Below, in pieces: positions 22,132 to 33,096 of a DNA stretch of 64,000 bases; the stretch's first letter is position 1; every line of letters starts with the position of its first letter. The stretch is from Copromyces sp. CBS 386.78 (Eukaryota; Ascomycota; Sordariomycetes; Sordariales; Sordariaceae). The notes beneath the pieces are model-generated. The model saw only the letters and a list, made by a program, of their open reading frames with translations. It did no database searches and was not told where the DNA came from. The position numbers were made by a program, and so were the translations under genes. The stretch lies in NCBI GenBank assembly GCA_030685235.1, contig MU839247.1, forward strand, positions 1 through 64,000. The letters run 5' to 3'.

Positions 22132-23591
22132 ATGCGTCGGGAGGTGTTCTTTGCCTTGCAGGCCGCATTCCTGCTGCTTGTCGTCCTCAGTCTCTATCTT
22201 GGCCACGATCAACTTTCCCAGATCTCGCCATCTTTCCTGAAGCCGAACCATGCCATTCACGTCAATGCGACACAAGCTTCTTCAGTGTCCGCTCCAATCC
22301 AGAGCACTCATAATGCTTCTCCTACCGCAAACACAATTGCGACAACGACTGTTGCCACGGTGACGACAACCAGGCCGGCCGACAATGGTGAGTTTGCTTG
22401 CGCATCCGCTGTGATAGCATCCCGTACCTGACCCAATACCCATCTGCATCAGTCCCGATACCGACCGTCCTCTCGTCCGAGAACCGCACTGCCTACGTCG
22501 CCGCGATAATGAATCCCGACGAGAAGAACCTTCCACGCCTCGAATGCCCCTCGTTCAATCCTTCGCGATACGACTACCTAGTGGTTCAAGACGACGAGGG
22601 TGATTCTGATCCTTCGGGAATCCAATACTTCTTTGCCCTCGATCTCCGCGAGTGCCTCCACCTGCTACCCCGCCTTATCGGCAGCGTTGTCGAAGCCATC
22701 CGATTCCTCGGCCCCCAAAGCTGCGCGCTATCCATCATCGAGGGTAACTCACACGACGGCACAGCCGAGGTTTTGGAGGCACTGCGCCCGGAGCTCGATG
22801 CCCTCACCACAACATACTACTTCAAGTCGAGCAACATCAACCCCAAGCAAGGAGACCGCATCGCGAAGCTCGCCGAACTGCGCAATTTGGCGCTGCAACC
22901 CATGCTCGACCCAAAGAACTCAAAGCTTTACCCTTCGGAAGCGAACACGACAGTTATCTTCCTCAACGACGTGGCCGCTTGCACCGATGATATCCTCGAG
23001 CTGGTGCACCAGCGCCGTTTTCTTGGTGCCGACATGACTTGCGCCATGGACTGGACCTATGTCGGCCGAGATCCAACCTTCTATGATGTATGGATTGCCC
23101 GGACACTAGGTGAAGGAGACTCATTTTTCGATGTTCCAGCTGATGGCAACTGGAACTCTGCCTGGAACCTCTTCTGGAACGAGCCTACTGCGCGTGAGCG
23201 CTTCATGGCCCACCAACCTTTCCAGGTGTTCTCATGCTGGAACGGTGCAACCGCCTTCACCGCGAAGCCCTTTCTGGAGAAGAAGGTCACATTCCGGGCT
23301 CCAAGAAAGGGCGAGTGCATGCAAGGTGAACCCCAGCTTCTTTGCAAGGACTTCTGGTGGCATGGCTATGGCAAGATTGCAGTGGTGCCGTCGGTCAACC
23401 TCGAATACTCAGATGAGAAGGGAAAGCAAATCAAGGAAGCGAAGGGTTTCACGAGCAACTTGGTGGGAGGGGAAGGTCACAAGGACGATGCCATTCAGTG
23501 GCAGGCAAGCCCGCCCGAAAAGGTCAAGTGCATACCTGACTACGCCCACCAGTTCTTTGAGGAATGGAACAAGACGCAGCCCGGGGTATGA
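22132..23591 (+). CDS. GT69-family mannosyltransferase (CAP59/CMT1-like)
   Basis: A Golgi-type type II membrane glycosyltransferase of 464 residues. Exon 1 is 22132-22387 and exon 2 is 22453-23591. The intron 22388-22452 (65 nt) has a GTGAGT donor, CCTGACCC branch point and GCATCAG acceptor. A short basic N-terminus precedes a signal anchor (about 5-23, VFFALQAAFLLLVVLSLYL) and a Ser/Thr-rich stem. The catalytic region shows the family hallmarks IIEGNSHDGT (about 180), RIAKLAELRN (about 221) and FLNDVAACTDDIL (about 255), then GADMTCAMDW and a Cys-containing C-terminus. The family includes the Cryptococcus alpha-1,3-mannosyltransferase CMT1 and CAP59. In ascomycetes the acceptor is not settled; wall or secreted mannan glycans are the reasonable guess. 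Confidence 0.9.
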
Positions 23592-24012
23592 GCCAGAAAT
23601 GTGTCATTCATACCCTTCGTCACGGTAAAGAATGCCCGAACAACGGCTTACACCGAGAGGGTAAGGGGACTGGAATGCCTATGCCCTTCACTAGCAGCCA
23701 GGCAATGTCTCAAAACCAATCCAACCTCTACCCAGGCATGGACTCATTAAACAACGATCGACATCACAGTCAGAATGATGTCTCTGCACGTCCGGTTGGA
23801 ACGCGAGTCTCGTCACCACCCTTGTTGCTCGAGAAGCGCATCGGCGATTGCACAACGGAAGATGGGTATAAGAGCTGATCGACAGGCCCCCATCAAGTTC
23901 CCTCTCTTGTTTTGAGCTTCGTGGGTCCTGGTTGCACTGGTTGATCCGTATCAGTCCACAAGCTCAACCGTCGTTCAACACCGTCCTCTACGCCCGTCCA
24001 CATCATCAAACC
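23592..24012. other. Intergenic region
   Basis: Short tandem-gene spacer on the plus strand. A CATCATCAAACC leader precedes the ATG at 24013. No other feature is seen. Confidence 0.5.
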
Positions 24013-24885
24013 ATGAAGTACGGCGCAGCTCTCGCCCTCGCGGGTGCTCTCACCTCGGTCCAGGCCCAAAGGCTTGACACCGGCTTCCTCACTGGGCCTG
24101 AGCTCACAGCTCTCGCCGGCGGCAACTTCGCGTGGGGTGACATCGAAATCGGCGACACCAGCATCATGTCCCTCGAGTACGTCCTTGCCGAACTCGACGC
24201 CATCACCGGCGACTATCCCTACAACTACTACTACCCCTACGCCTACTACCCTCCTCCCTTGACTATCCCGCGTCCCATCACTGGGTACCCCGGCTTGGTC
24301 AACAACGTCAACATTCAGATGCCTAGCGCAACCATTCAATTCGATGCGCTCACCCGCCTGGCCAATTGCTCTGCACCGGGCGGACGCATCGAGTATCTCA
24401 ACGACGCCACCGGTCCGACAGTCGAAACCGACATCAGGACCCAAGTCACCTTCGTCCTTCCCCTCGAGGTCTACGGAAAGAACTGCCAGTTCATCTTCTT
24501 CCTCGGCAACACCAGCACCGTGACCGGTTCGGGCAGATTCACCGTGCTGCAGAACGAAACCCCCACTCAACAAAGATGCACGACCACTGGCACTGACCCC
24601 GTGACCATCCCGACGGTTGAGCAGGAACCGATCGGCACCTACCAAGCCAGGTTCGCCGACCTTGCTGAAGTTGTTACGTCCGCAGGCACGTTTCTAGTCG
24701 GAACCAACGCTGCATGCCCGCCTCCCGGAACCGTCCTGACGCTGGAGCTTCGCGGATGGGAAGACCAGGTGCCTGTGGCTAGTACCATTGCATGGAACGG
24801 CATTTTCTCTGGTCCGGCCATCAAGTACACGACTCCGCCTCCTGTTGTGAACCCTCCGACCGTCCCCATCCCCAATGATCCCTGA
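24013..24885 (+). CDS. Secreted protein, But2 C-terminal-domain-like
   Basis: An intronless gene for 290 residues. The start is ATG 24013 because it gives a good signal peptide (MKYGAALALAGALTSVQA); the longer open frame upstream lacks one. A Tyr/Pro-rich segment (about 68-80, YNYYYPYAYYPPP) is followed by a beta-rich C-terminal domain with CSAPGGRIEYL, CQFIFFLGNTSTVTGSGRF and paired cysteines, resembling the But2 C-terminal domain of many ascomycete secreted proteins. It ends in a Pro-rich tail (PPPVVNPPTVPIPNDP) with no membrane span or GPI signal. The domain assignment is by pattern only. Confidence 0.75.
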   Translation: MKYGAALALAGALTSVQAQRLDTGFLTGPELTALAGGNFAWGDIEIGDTSIMSLEYVLAELDAITGDYPYNYYYPYAYYPPPLTIPRPITGYPGLVNNVNIQMPSATIQFDALTRLANCSAPGGRIEYLNDATGPTVETDIRTQVTFVLPLEVYGKNCQFIFFLGNTSTVTGSGRFTVLQNETPTQQRCTTTGTDPVTIPTVEQEPIGTYQARFADLAEVVTSAGTFLVGTNAACPPPGTVLTLELRGWEDQVPVASTIAWNGIFSGPAIKYTTPPPVVNPPTVPIPNDP

Positions 24886-25993
24886 TCCGACTCCCTGATC
24901 CGAGTCTGATCCCGCAGCGGCCACCGGGTGGCGGTGTCAACTGTCAACCCATCATTGAGCAGATGTTCTATCCTGTTCTGCGCACAAGGCTTAGGTGTGA
25001 TTTAGATCCGTCTCGTGTATACGACCGAGGGTGTTCAAGACGGTGCTTCTTGTTTAGTTGTTGTTCTGTTGTGGTGGGCCAATGTCGAGGGCGGGCTTTG
25101 TTGGTGGTTAGTATCACGTTGGATGGTAATGAAATATGGATAACAATACAAGTTGGGCTTTTCCGCTTTTTTGGCTCAATCACGACGAAATCTACCCACA
25201 CATGCACTTGTCCCTACAAGCACGTACAATGGCCATCTCTTCCGAGTCTTCCCACCTTGAGCGTGCCTTATTGAGTGCAAAAAGACTGATTAATTGTTTA
25301 TTTTCGAGGATCTAGCAGTTATTTTCCGTGTTTAACTCAATAGGCTCTGCTATGGTCAGACTGGAAGCGCTCAAGTGAAGGTGAATGGAAGGAATGAGCC
25401 CCGCGAACCTTCAAGTTCCAACGGTACAACACACGGGAAATGCACTTACATCTGCATGACCTACTGGGAGTCTGGATGTCTGGGACTACTTAAGCACCAA
25501 ACTGCAGACCTTCTTCCACCACGGTCCAGTAGCCTACGTGGTAGTGCGTTGGATCCAGAAAATGCGTGTTATTTTCATAGGCACTGCTCTCTGAATGGCA
25601 CGTGTAGAGTCGCAAATCCTGAGTTCAACTCCGTGCTTGGGCAGGCCGAGCTTTTTTTCCCTTTCTTTTTTTTTTCTTTTTTTTTTCTTTCTTTTTCCTT
25701 TTCGGTACTCTTCATTATTCTTCTCTTTTCCACCTTGGTTGGGTACGTATGTACCCATCTTTCGTTCACTTCGGTATCTGACGTGATTGAGACAGTTGAG
25801 CAGAAGTGGAAAAGGAATGTCATATTAACGCTATCTGGTTCAATTCCGCTTGTTCTTGACCTCCCCAACTTTACAACCCAATCATGTTCAATCCAATACT
25901 GTAGCCGTCCGTAAGTGCGCTATGGTAATCTTCCGTATTCCTTTCCAAACCGAATTCCTAGTGAAGCTTGATTGCCACGTTATTAACGGCCCT
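24886..25993. other. Intergenic region
   Basis: A long pyrimidine tract at 25650-25700 (T and CT runs). Just before it, 25605-25650 looks faintly like a tRNA 3' half followed by a T run, but the arms do not pair. No gene is supported. Confidence 0.5.
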
Positions 25994-27997
25994 CTACTCG
26001 TCAGGACTGGAGTCGTCTTCCTCGTCAGGACTGGAGTGGTCTTCCTCCCCTTGGTGCAAATCTTGGTAGGGAGGAGGCGCTTCGACTCCCAACATATTGA
26101 GCCACTCGGCTCTTGCCATAGTAGATTCCAAATCTCCGCCCAGCTCCTCCTGCTCATCTATAAGCAGTTCTATAAACCTGATTGCGTAAAAAGGATCAAC
26201 ACGCCCCCCATCCCTAATACTTTCCTGTCTCTCCCTATTCGCCTCGTTGCGAATCTTGAACCACTCAGCCTTCACATTCCTGAGATTCACACCAGCAGCC
26301 ACCATCTTAAAAGCCAACTGCGGATTTGACACAACCACCTCCCTCAGCTTCGCAGACAAGTACTTCTCGTCCATTTTATCCAGCAGCGACTGTGGCGGTT
26401 TCTCGAAGGGCCGTATCAAATTGAACAATAAGTGGCCGACGAACTTGTAGGGGCAGTATTCGTACGGCACCTTGTCCCCGCCGTATCTCCAGCCTTTTTC
26501 CTCATCTTCGGAGCGGCTAATGGCCAGGTCAAAAGCCGTCAGCCCATCCGAGTTCTTGGTGTGAAGGTGCGCGCCCCGCTTGATGAGCTCGACACATTTC
26601 TTGATGGTTGCCCACTGATACAACCGTTGAGGTGTGTCTATGATGGGTTTGGAGCCGGCTTTCCATAACCCTCCCTCTTTTCCGAAGTGAGCCACCTGCT
26701 CGGACGCCATGTCATAGTCCGGATGCGCCATCAACTTGCTCTGGTGCGCGTAAGGAGGTTGGGATCTGAGCGCCTCATGCAACGCCGTCGTCCATTTTTG
26801 CCTCGACCCCGAACGGGAAGACGGCCCTGCGGATAGATCGATGAACAGGGAGAGTAGAGAAGAGGGATTGCACCCGTCCTGTGCCGCTATTGTCAGCGGA
26901 TGCCAAACTTCCACCTTGTGTGGGTCGATATTATCTTGGTAGTAACACCCGCAATCGACAAAAGTAACACCGGGTGGTGAAAGCCGGAGTATGGTCTTTA
27001 TCAAATCTTGACGTTGCGATTCCCAGTTGGCTCTGGCTATCGGTCCCATGGGCCAAGGCGACTTGGGGAAGAACGTCTCGTACGAGTGAGCGAGTACCTG
27101 CAAAGGGTAGCTCATGGTGTCGGTGTGCGGGAACAAGAAGCGGAAGTCGTGTTGTGCTCCATGTAGCATGAAGAGATACTTGGCAGACGAAAAACAGCCG
27201 AACGAGAGGGCGAGCGTGAACGGAGTTTGGGAGTATTTGTCGCGGCTTTCGAGGTCCGCGCCCTGAGCTAGTAGACATCTGATACAGGAGAGATCTTCGT
27301 CATCGGGGAAGGAATAGTAGCGGAGGACGGCATAGTGCAGTGGTGTCCGGCCTTTGCGGTCGCGGGCGTTGATGTCTACTTCTGCTTTCCGGGGAAAATC
27401 CGGTGAGAAGACGTAAGAAAGAATATCGTACCGCCCCTTCAACGCTGCGGTGTGTAAAATCGTAATATTTTCTTGACGGGGTTGATCGGCTGATCCGGTA
27501 AGAGACGCTCCTTCCCGTATCAAATCCTTCACAATCAGTAGCGAATCTTTGCGGTTTGGCGGTATGTTGATGGGAGGCTTGTTGTAGTCTTCCTCTCCTC
27601 CCTGGCAAATTGCCAAGTGCAAAGCGGTCCAGTGCGCTGGATCTTGCCACACGTCGGGATCAACCATGGCCCGAAAGTCGACAGGATCGTAGGAGCATTT
27701 GCAGAGGTTGGAGACAGGGTCGTCGATGTGGGCGCGAACTCGAGGAATAGCGAGTAAGTAGAAGACGAGGCCGTGATGGGAGAACATGGAGGCTACGCCA
27801 AGAGGGTGGCAGTGGACATCGTCGGTGGAACAGCGTGGGTTATCTGCCGAGAAGTAAGGCGAGATGGACCAGGTGGTGGGCTGGATTATATACTTGGATG
27901 ACTTGAGGAGCCTACGCATGGTGGTGAGGTCTCCGTTTAGGAGGGCGACGGCTAGGACTTGGTATTCGTCATTTTCAGGCTGTTCGTCGTGGTTCAT
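25994..27997 (-). CDS. Ankyrin-repeat protein
   Basis: An intronless gene for 667 residues. The start is ATG 27997 (MNHDEQPENDEY), the first in-frame ATG of the open frame. Ankyrin units are recognisable at about 10-32 (ALLNGDLTTMRRLL), 122-135 (HWTALHLAICQGG), 177-200 (NITILHTAALKGRYDILSYV), 215-250 (GRTPLHYAVLRYY to CLLAQGADLE) and 255-285, with another in the C-terminal third (RGAHLHTKNSDGLTAFDLAI). It has no signal peptide or membrane span, and no NACHT or HET domain is visible, so this is a stand-alone ankyrin protein of unknown partner. The acidic C-terminus contains a small tandem duplication (SSPDEEDDSSPDE). Confidence 0.85.
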   Translation of the reverse strand: MNHDEQPENDEYQVLAVALLNGDLTTMRRLLKSSKYIIQPTTWSISPYFSADNPRCSTDDVHCHPLGVASMFSHHGLVFYLLAIPRVRAHIDDPVSNLCKCSYDPVDFRAMVDPDVWQDPAHWTALHLAICQGGEEDYNKPPINIPPNRKDSLLIVKDLIREGASLTGSADQPRQENITILHTAALKGRYDILSYVFSPDFPRKAEVDINARDRKGRTPLHYAVLRYYSFPDDEDLSCIRCLLAQGADLESRDKYSQTPFTLALSFGCFSSAKYLFMLHGAQHDFRFLFPHTDTMSYPLQVLAHSYETFFPKSPWPMGPIARANWESQRQDLIKTILRLSPPGVTFVDCGCYYQDNIDPHKVEVWHPLTIAAQDGCNPSSLLSLFIDLSAGPSSRSGSRQKWTTALHEALRSQPPYAHQSKLMAHPDYDMASEQVAHFGKEGGLWKAGSKPIIDTPQRLYQWATIKKCVELIKRGAHLHTKNSDGLTAFDLAISRSEDEEKGWRYGGDKVPYEYCPYKFVGHLLFNLIRPFEKPPQSLLDKMDEKYLSAKLREVVVSNPQLAFKMVAAGVNLRNVKAEWFKIRNEANRERQESIRDGGRVDPFYAIRFIELLIDEQEELGGDLESTMARAEWLNMLGVEAPPPYQDLHQGEEDHSSPDEEDDSSPDE

Positions 27998-29026
27998 GAT
28001 GGATAGTTGATATGGTTGAGATTTGAGGTAAGTCTGAGAGAGAGATTGACAAGAAGACAACCTGGCAGGAGGCCTTGGTTGTGCTTTGATGATGCTGTTG
28101 AATGTATGCAAAATGGCGTGAAAACAATTGTTCAAGACGAATTGGTGTGATTTGGTGAAGGGGGAAAGGTCAGCGCTCCTGGCCGGGGGTGCCGGATTTT
28201 ATGTATATGAGTTCCTTTATCCCCAACCAGGCTTCCAGTTAGTCATGAACTCCGTTGATGGAGATGTCCGATCTTCCTTCCTTTTGTGCTGGCTTGCTTC
28301 CATATGTTGCTGGGTTCCTTTTCGTCGCCACTGCTTCTATTCTTACACCCAAGGCAAGCCCCTTCCATTGGTTTGATGGCTACTGTCAATTCCGGGCATT
28401 TTGGGGAAAGTGGCCTCCAGGACCGGAGTCTTTCGGTCCCGACATGAGGATTGAGGCTGATGCAGAAGAGGGATGTATTGTGACGATGAGTTTGTTGTTG
28501 TTGAGAAGAGTCTCCGCGCTATTGCGGCCAGAATCACTAGCCACGCAACACTGAGAGAGGTTCTGCCTGTGTGCAAGGTGCAGTCAAGGCCAAGGCCAAA
28601 GTCAAACATCTAGCAACAGGTTCCACACATAATGAAACTGCCCCATGTGGACCATCATCACAGGATCTGGTCTGGTGTTACAGTAGGAGAGTAACAGGTC
28701 AATCAAGACTACAGTTACCCAAGCAACCGCAGTCATGACCCAGACATAAGGAAGCTTGTGGGCTGTGGCACGTCAGGGAGTTGATGGGTCTTAGGTGTTA
28801 GGTCAACGTGATGTTCATAAGGTGAATAACATACCCCTAGATTTACCCTCTCGACGCATGCTCTTCGTCAACCTTCCTAACGATGCCATTTTCTCAGCCG
28901 CATCAACCCTTGTGTCATCGCAGTTTCCCTCCTCTCTTCCAGGTCTCTTTCCATCATCTTGTCAGCCTAACACCGTCATTTCCCACCGATCACCCCTTGA
29001 GAAACCCCGGCTCTTCGTTCTCCAAC
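27998..29026. other. Intergenic region
   Basis: 5' region of the ankyrin gene and 3' flank of the next ORF. No supported gene or repeat. Confidence 0.5.
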
Positions 29027-29278
29027 CTAAGAGAACCATCCCGAATGAGAATAAGGGTTCGAGTTCCCCGACGTGTCCGTGGGTGTGTTGTAAGAAGTTG
29101 AGCCACTACTCGTGGTGCTCGTTCCCGAGCTTCCTGTCCCCATGGACGACGTGCCTGAGGATGAGGTGCTAGCGCTGCTGGATGTTGTCGAGCTACTAGC
29201 GCTTGTATAGCTGGAGGAGCTGGTAGAAGACGTTGAGGACCCTCCGATATAACTGGTGTTGGTGGTTGTGGAAGACAT
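29027..29278 (-). CDS. Small Ser/Thr-rich protein
   Basis: An ATG frame of 83 residues (MSSTTTNTSYIGGSS...) made largely of Ser, Thr, Gly and Tyr, ending NPYSHSGWFS. A TATATATG box at about 29449-29456 on the same strand lies roughly 170 bp upstream. It has no signal peptide. Low-complexity composition makes similarity uninformative. It could be a genuine small protein or a chance frame in a TCT/AGC-rich stretch. Confidence 0.35.
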   Translation of the reverse strand: MSSTTTNTSYIGGSSTSSTSSSSYTSASSSTTSSSASTSSSGTSSMGTGSSGTSTTSSGSTSYNTPTDTSGNSNPYSHSGWFS

Positions 29279-30280
29279 TGTCTTGGTTTCTGATGGAGAC
29301 TGGAGACGCTGGAAAGCTGGAAATTGACCGGGAGTTGTTAAGAAATATGTTGCGTGAAGGCTGGGAATTTCGACTGTGTTGTTGGTCTCCGAAGTGGAAG
29401 ATGTCGGTGTTCTGCTCCAGGGTTTTGTACTAAAAGGGTGGCCAAGGGGCATATATACCACATCGGGACTCCATGACAGCTTGTGGTAGAACACTGGAAG
29501 TGACTGGAGGCCATTGACCACAGGCGATTAACACGATGTCATGATTTTGGGTTCCAAACGAGCATGTTCTTGCGGTTGTTGAACGAACAGATCATGATTC
29601 GTTGTATACTTGGACTTGGGAATTCCGAAGAGCAGTGGACATGGAATTCGTTTGTCATGGTGTTGTTGGTTGGTCGTCACCTACTGCTCGGTCAGAAATG
29701 GAGACGCAGAGACATCCAGGGTGCATTTGTCGTGTATACCGTATAGACTCGGGGTATCCGGTTTTAGGTTCCAAGGAAATCAGGCATAATCTGTAAGCAC
29801 ACTGCACGAATATGTGCTTTTTATGCCCGCAAAAAATAGTGGGGGAGATAGCTGGAGAGCCCGGAGCACTGTAAATTCGATTCTTCTAGTGCCCTATCTT
29901 TGCCCCTGTCTTTTCCCCTGTCCTTTCTTTCCCCCCTATAACTATCCCCTACAACGAAACCCTAACAATCTAACTATAGTAATTACTAGACAGAAATTAA
30001 TCCTAGGCGAAATCGATCTTATTTATAAATAAACGAACCTTTAGTATTAAAATTATTACTAACTATCCTAAACGTAATAAACGACTACCTAGACTCCTAG
30101 CAATTCGTTAAGTATACCGATTACGTTATCGTCCCGCGAATACCCTTATTTCCTAATATACTAGAAAGCTTTACTTTTATAAATATAGTTAAGCGTACCT
30201 ACTTTGCCTAGGTTCGTAATAGAAGCCGTAAAAAGATCGAGTTCGAAATTAGATTTAAGGGTATTAGTAATATTTATTAT
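29279..30280. other. Boundary between gene space and RIP-degraded DNA
   Basis: Base composition and dinucleotides are ordinary to about 29,950. From there CA and TG become scarce and TA dominant, while CG words remain. The switch occurs within about 50-100 bp, just after a pyrimidine-rich stretch (29,895-29,950). No gene is seen. Confidence 0.6.
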
Positions 30281-30729
30281 GAGAAACTCTATCTGCACGG
30301 GGTAAAAACTCTATCTGCACGGGGATCCACTTTGGGTTTTTTAAGTATAACTTTGTCAAACTTTGGTGTATGAAATCAAAAGTAGTACCAAATTACTCGT
30401 TGATTTTCGACGGATTTTTACAAGTATATACCAACTTTGTAGCCCCCTTATAGCCTTAGGCGTTATCGAAATCCTACTTTTTTGGAATTTTGGACTTTTA
30501 ATATTTCTAAATATTCATTTATAATCGCTTCTTTTCCTAAGGTTTTCTTAAGCTACAAGGCATATACGCTATTCTTGAGGGTACTGCCAGGTAGAGAAAA
30601 AAATAAGGAAAAATTTGATATACTTTTTGCCTTGTTTTTATACTTTCTAGTACTCTAAAAAGGACATTCAAAGTCACTTTTTCTTCCCCGTGCAGATAGA
30701 GTTTTTACCCCGTGCAGATAGAGTTTCTC
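30281..30729. mobile_element. 449-bp TIR element, un-RIPped
   Basis: Perfect terminal inverted repeats of about 44 bp start GAGAAACTCTATCTGCACGG. Each contains the unit ACTCTATCTGCACGGGG twice, 22 bp apart. Flanks TTTATTAT (30273-30280) and TTTAGTAT (30730-30737) match at 7 of 8 bases, a possible 8-bp target duplication. CA and TG dinucleotides are normal inside, unlike the flanks. It has no coding potential. Confidence 0.85.
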
Positions 30730-31032
30730 TTTAGTATTATATAATTAAATTAGGTAAATATTAGTGTAATTAGGATAACCGTTTTAAAATAGTACGTTAG
30801 TAGTAGGAAGTTAAGGGTATTGCTTATATATACGTTAATATTATTAAATAGGACGAGGGCGAATCTATTAATTTTAACAACGGCGAAGTTAATAATAATA
30901 AGGAAATATAATTATATATATTATTATTTATTATTTAAATTATTAGTAATATTACTAGTTGCTAATATTATTCGTTATATTACTTTAACCGCTAAATAAA
31001 GTTGTCTTTATTCCTTAATATTAATAAGTTGC

Positions 31033-31265
31033 TATCACGGGTAGAGGGCGAGAGGTTGGGTATAAAGGTAAGATATACGTAATTGTACGAGGAGAGGAAA
31101 GGAAGAGAAGTGTAGAAGTGCGCTCGGGAGATGAGCTTTTATAGGACTCGAACCATAAACCAGTGGGTCTATGGCGGGAGGCCGCAGCCAATCAACCGCA
31201 ATAGTAACAATAGTTTTAGAGAACTACTATTACTAGTATATATAATATAGGCTAACCCTATAATA
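31033..31265 (-). repeat. LTR of A-family retrotransposon (copy A2)
   Basis: The reverse complement matches the 231-bp LTRs of element A (48693-48923 and 62909-63139), including the TATTATAGGGTTAGCC start, GGTTGATTGGCTG, CCTCCCGC and the CCCGTGATA end. It is the 3' LTR of A2, whose internal sequence lies to its right. The 5-bp flanks do not match, so it is not a solo LTR. Confidence 0.8.
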
Positions 31266-32260
31266 TTACCCTTACTTAAAACAAGCTATATAATTAATTA
31301 AAGTTATATAAAATAATAAATAATTTTATTAAACGTTTAATCCAACCGTGAAAAACTTTTATAGCTGCTAATTATAACGACCTCTTTTTCCCTTCGTACT
31401 TCGCTAACGGAACTTCCGCTTCTATAGCCAACTCCTCTATTTCTTTTAGTATCCTCCTTCTTTACTTCCGCTCCGCCATTAACTAATTTAAGGGTATTAG
31501 AACTTCCGGGTATACCTCGTAAAATTATTATATCATATCAGAGGATATAGTTACTTTAGTACGCGGTTACTATAAAGGCTAATAAAGTAGCGCTTAAACG
31601 ACGAAATATTCTTAACAATTATTAGCTATTTTGCGGTAGCTGTCGATTTTAACGAAATTCTATTCTACTGAATCTTCCTCGTTATTAGTCCTCCTTATAT
31701 TACGATTTTAATTTATATAAACGTCCTTTTATACTTCTAACTATCCTAGAATACCTACTTTAATCTATAATTTAATCTTATTAATATAAAAGGTAGGGCT
31801 ATACTTTATATTAATTAGTAATTTAAATATAACCTTATAATTATCTATTTTAACGATTTCGAACGGGCTTTTATAAAGGGGAGTAAACTTTATATACAGT
31901 TGGCCGGTATCGAAGTTTTTCGTATTAAATAGGACTTTATTTCCCGTTTTATACTTTAGGGTATCCGTCCTTCGAATATTAGCATTAGCTTTATACCGTT
32001 ATTAAATTTATTTTATTTAATCCGTAACGTATTTTAATACTCTTTTAAAACGATTAGCGATTTCGTTAACTTTGAAATACTTTACTTATTATTAAATTAA
32101 TAAATTTAGCAGGTATAGTTTTACTAGTTTAACGCCTATATAGGGGTGGAAATTGTAGTTAATAAAGAAAGGGGATATTTCCATTATTTTTGAAATTAAA
32201 TTATTGCTAGCGAATTCTACGATTAGTAATTAATTTACTTAATTATTTTATATTTAATTA

Positions 32261-33096
32261 AGAGAAAGTCTTTTCGGACAGTCGAAAATGTCTTCCCACA
32301 CAGTCGCCCCACCCACTTACACCCTTCCCGCGCGCTAATGCACCCCAAAATTTTTGAGCTAATCAGATCGCTCGCATCCATTTGAGTCTCCACACTCAGC
32401 TTGGCAGCGGTATTCTTTCATAGATTTCACACCAGAAATCTGGGCACATTCTTTCATGGAATGTCACGTGCACAGCCCGGCTGTCAGTGATTGTCACAGC
32501 TGTCAATGACTGTTACAGCTGTTAGCGATTGGCTATCAGCGATTGTCATGGCTGTCACGGCTGTCACGGCTGTCACGGCTGTTACGGCTGTCACGGCTGT
32601 CACGGCTGTCACGGCTGTCACGGCTGTCACGGCTGTCACGGCTGTCACGGCTGTCACGGCTGTCACAGCTGTCACGGCTGTCACGGTCGCACATCGCACG
32701 GCTGTCACGGCTGTTAGCGATTGTCACAGCTGTCAATAACTATTATAGCTGTTAGCGATTGGCTGTCAGCGATTGTCATAGCTGTTACGGCTGTTACAGC
32801 TGTCACAGCTATCACGGCTGTTACGGCTGTTACGGCTGTCAGCGATTGTCACAGCTGTCAGCGATACGTGTGCAGGGGTATGATGTGTAATGGGTTGAAA
32901 TCTGGGGGCTTGGCGGGCGCGGTACGGTTTACTAACGCCAAGAACAGGAGCGTGGAGACTTAGAATGGATGCGAGCGATTTGATTGGCTCAAAAATTTTG
33001 GTGTGCATTAGCGTACCTTGGCGCGCGGGAAGGGTGGGGCGAGGGCGGGGCGACTGTATGGGAAGACATTTTCGACTGTCCGAAAAGACTTTCTCT
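32261..33096. mobile_element. 836-bp TIR element with central minisatellite, un-RIPped
   Basis: Long inverted repeats (well over 100 bp with small gaps) begin AGAGAAAGTCTTTTCGGACA and include the TGTCTTCCCACACAGTCGCCCC unit. The target is TAATTA, duplicated at 32255-32260 and 33097-33102. The homologous unoccupied sequence in A (near 61935) has a single TAATTA, confirming the insertion. CA/TG frequencies are normal. Inner sequence (TATTCTTTCAT, CCAGAAATCTGGGCA) is shared with the element starting at 34396. Confidence 0.9.
32546..32870. repeat. CTGTCACGG 9-bp minisatellite
   Basis: About sixteen near-identical 9-bp units (CTGTCACGG) run to about 32690, followed by diverged copies with CTGTTAGCGATTG spacers to about 32870. 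Because the unit is a multiple of three, ORFs appear in several frames on both strands. None is a gene. Confidence 0.9.

Noticed and set aside
25605..25690. tRNA-like 3' half followed by T run (GAGTTCAACTCC...GGCCGAGC)
   Set aside because: The T-arm and acceptor stem do not pair, and no A box or anticodon arm precedes it.
32484..32755. Overlapping ORFs of Thr-Ala-Val, Cys-His-Gly and Asp-Ser-Arg repeats on both strands
   Set aside because: They are translations of a 9-bp minisatellite, which is open in several frames by arithmetic. No start context or unique sequence.
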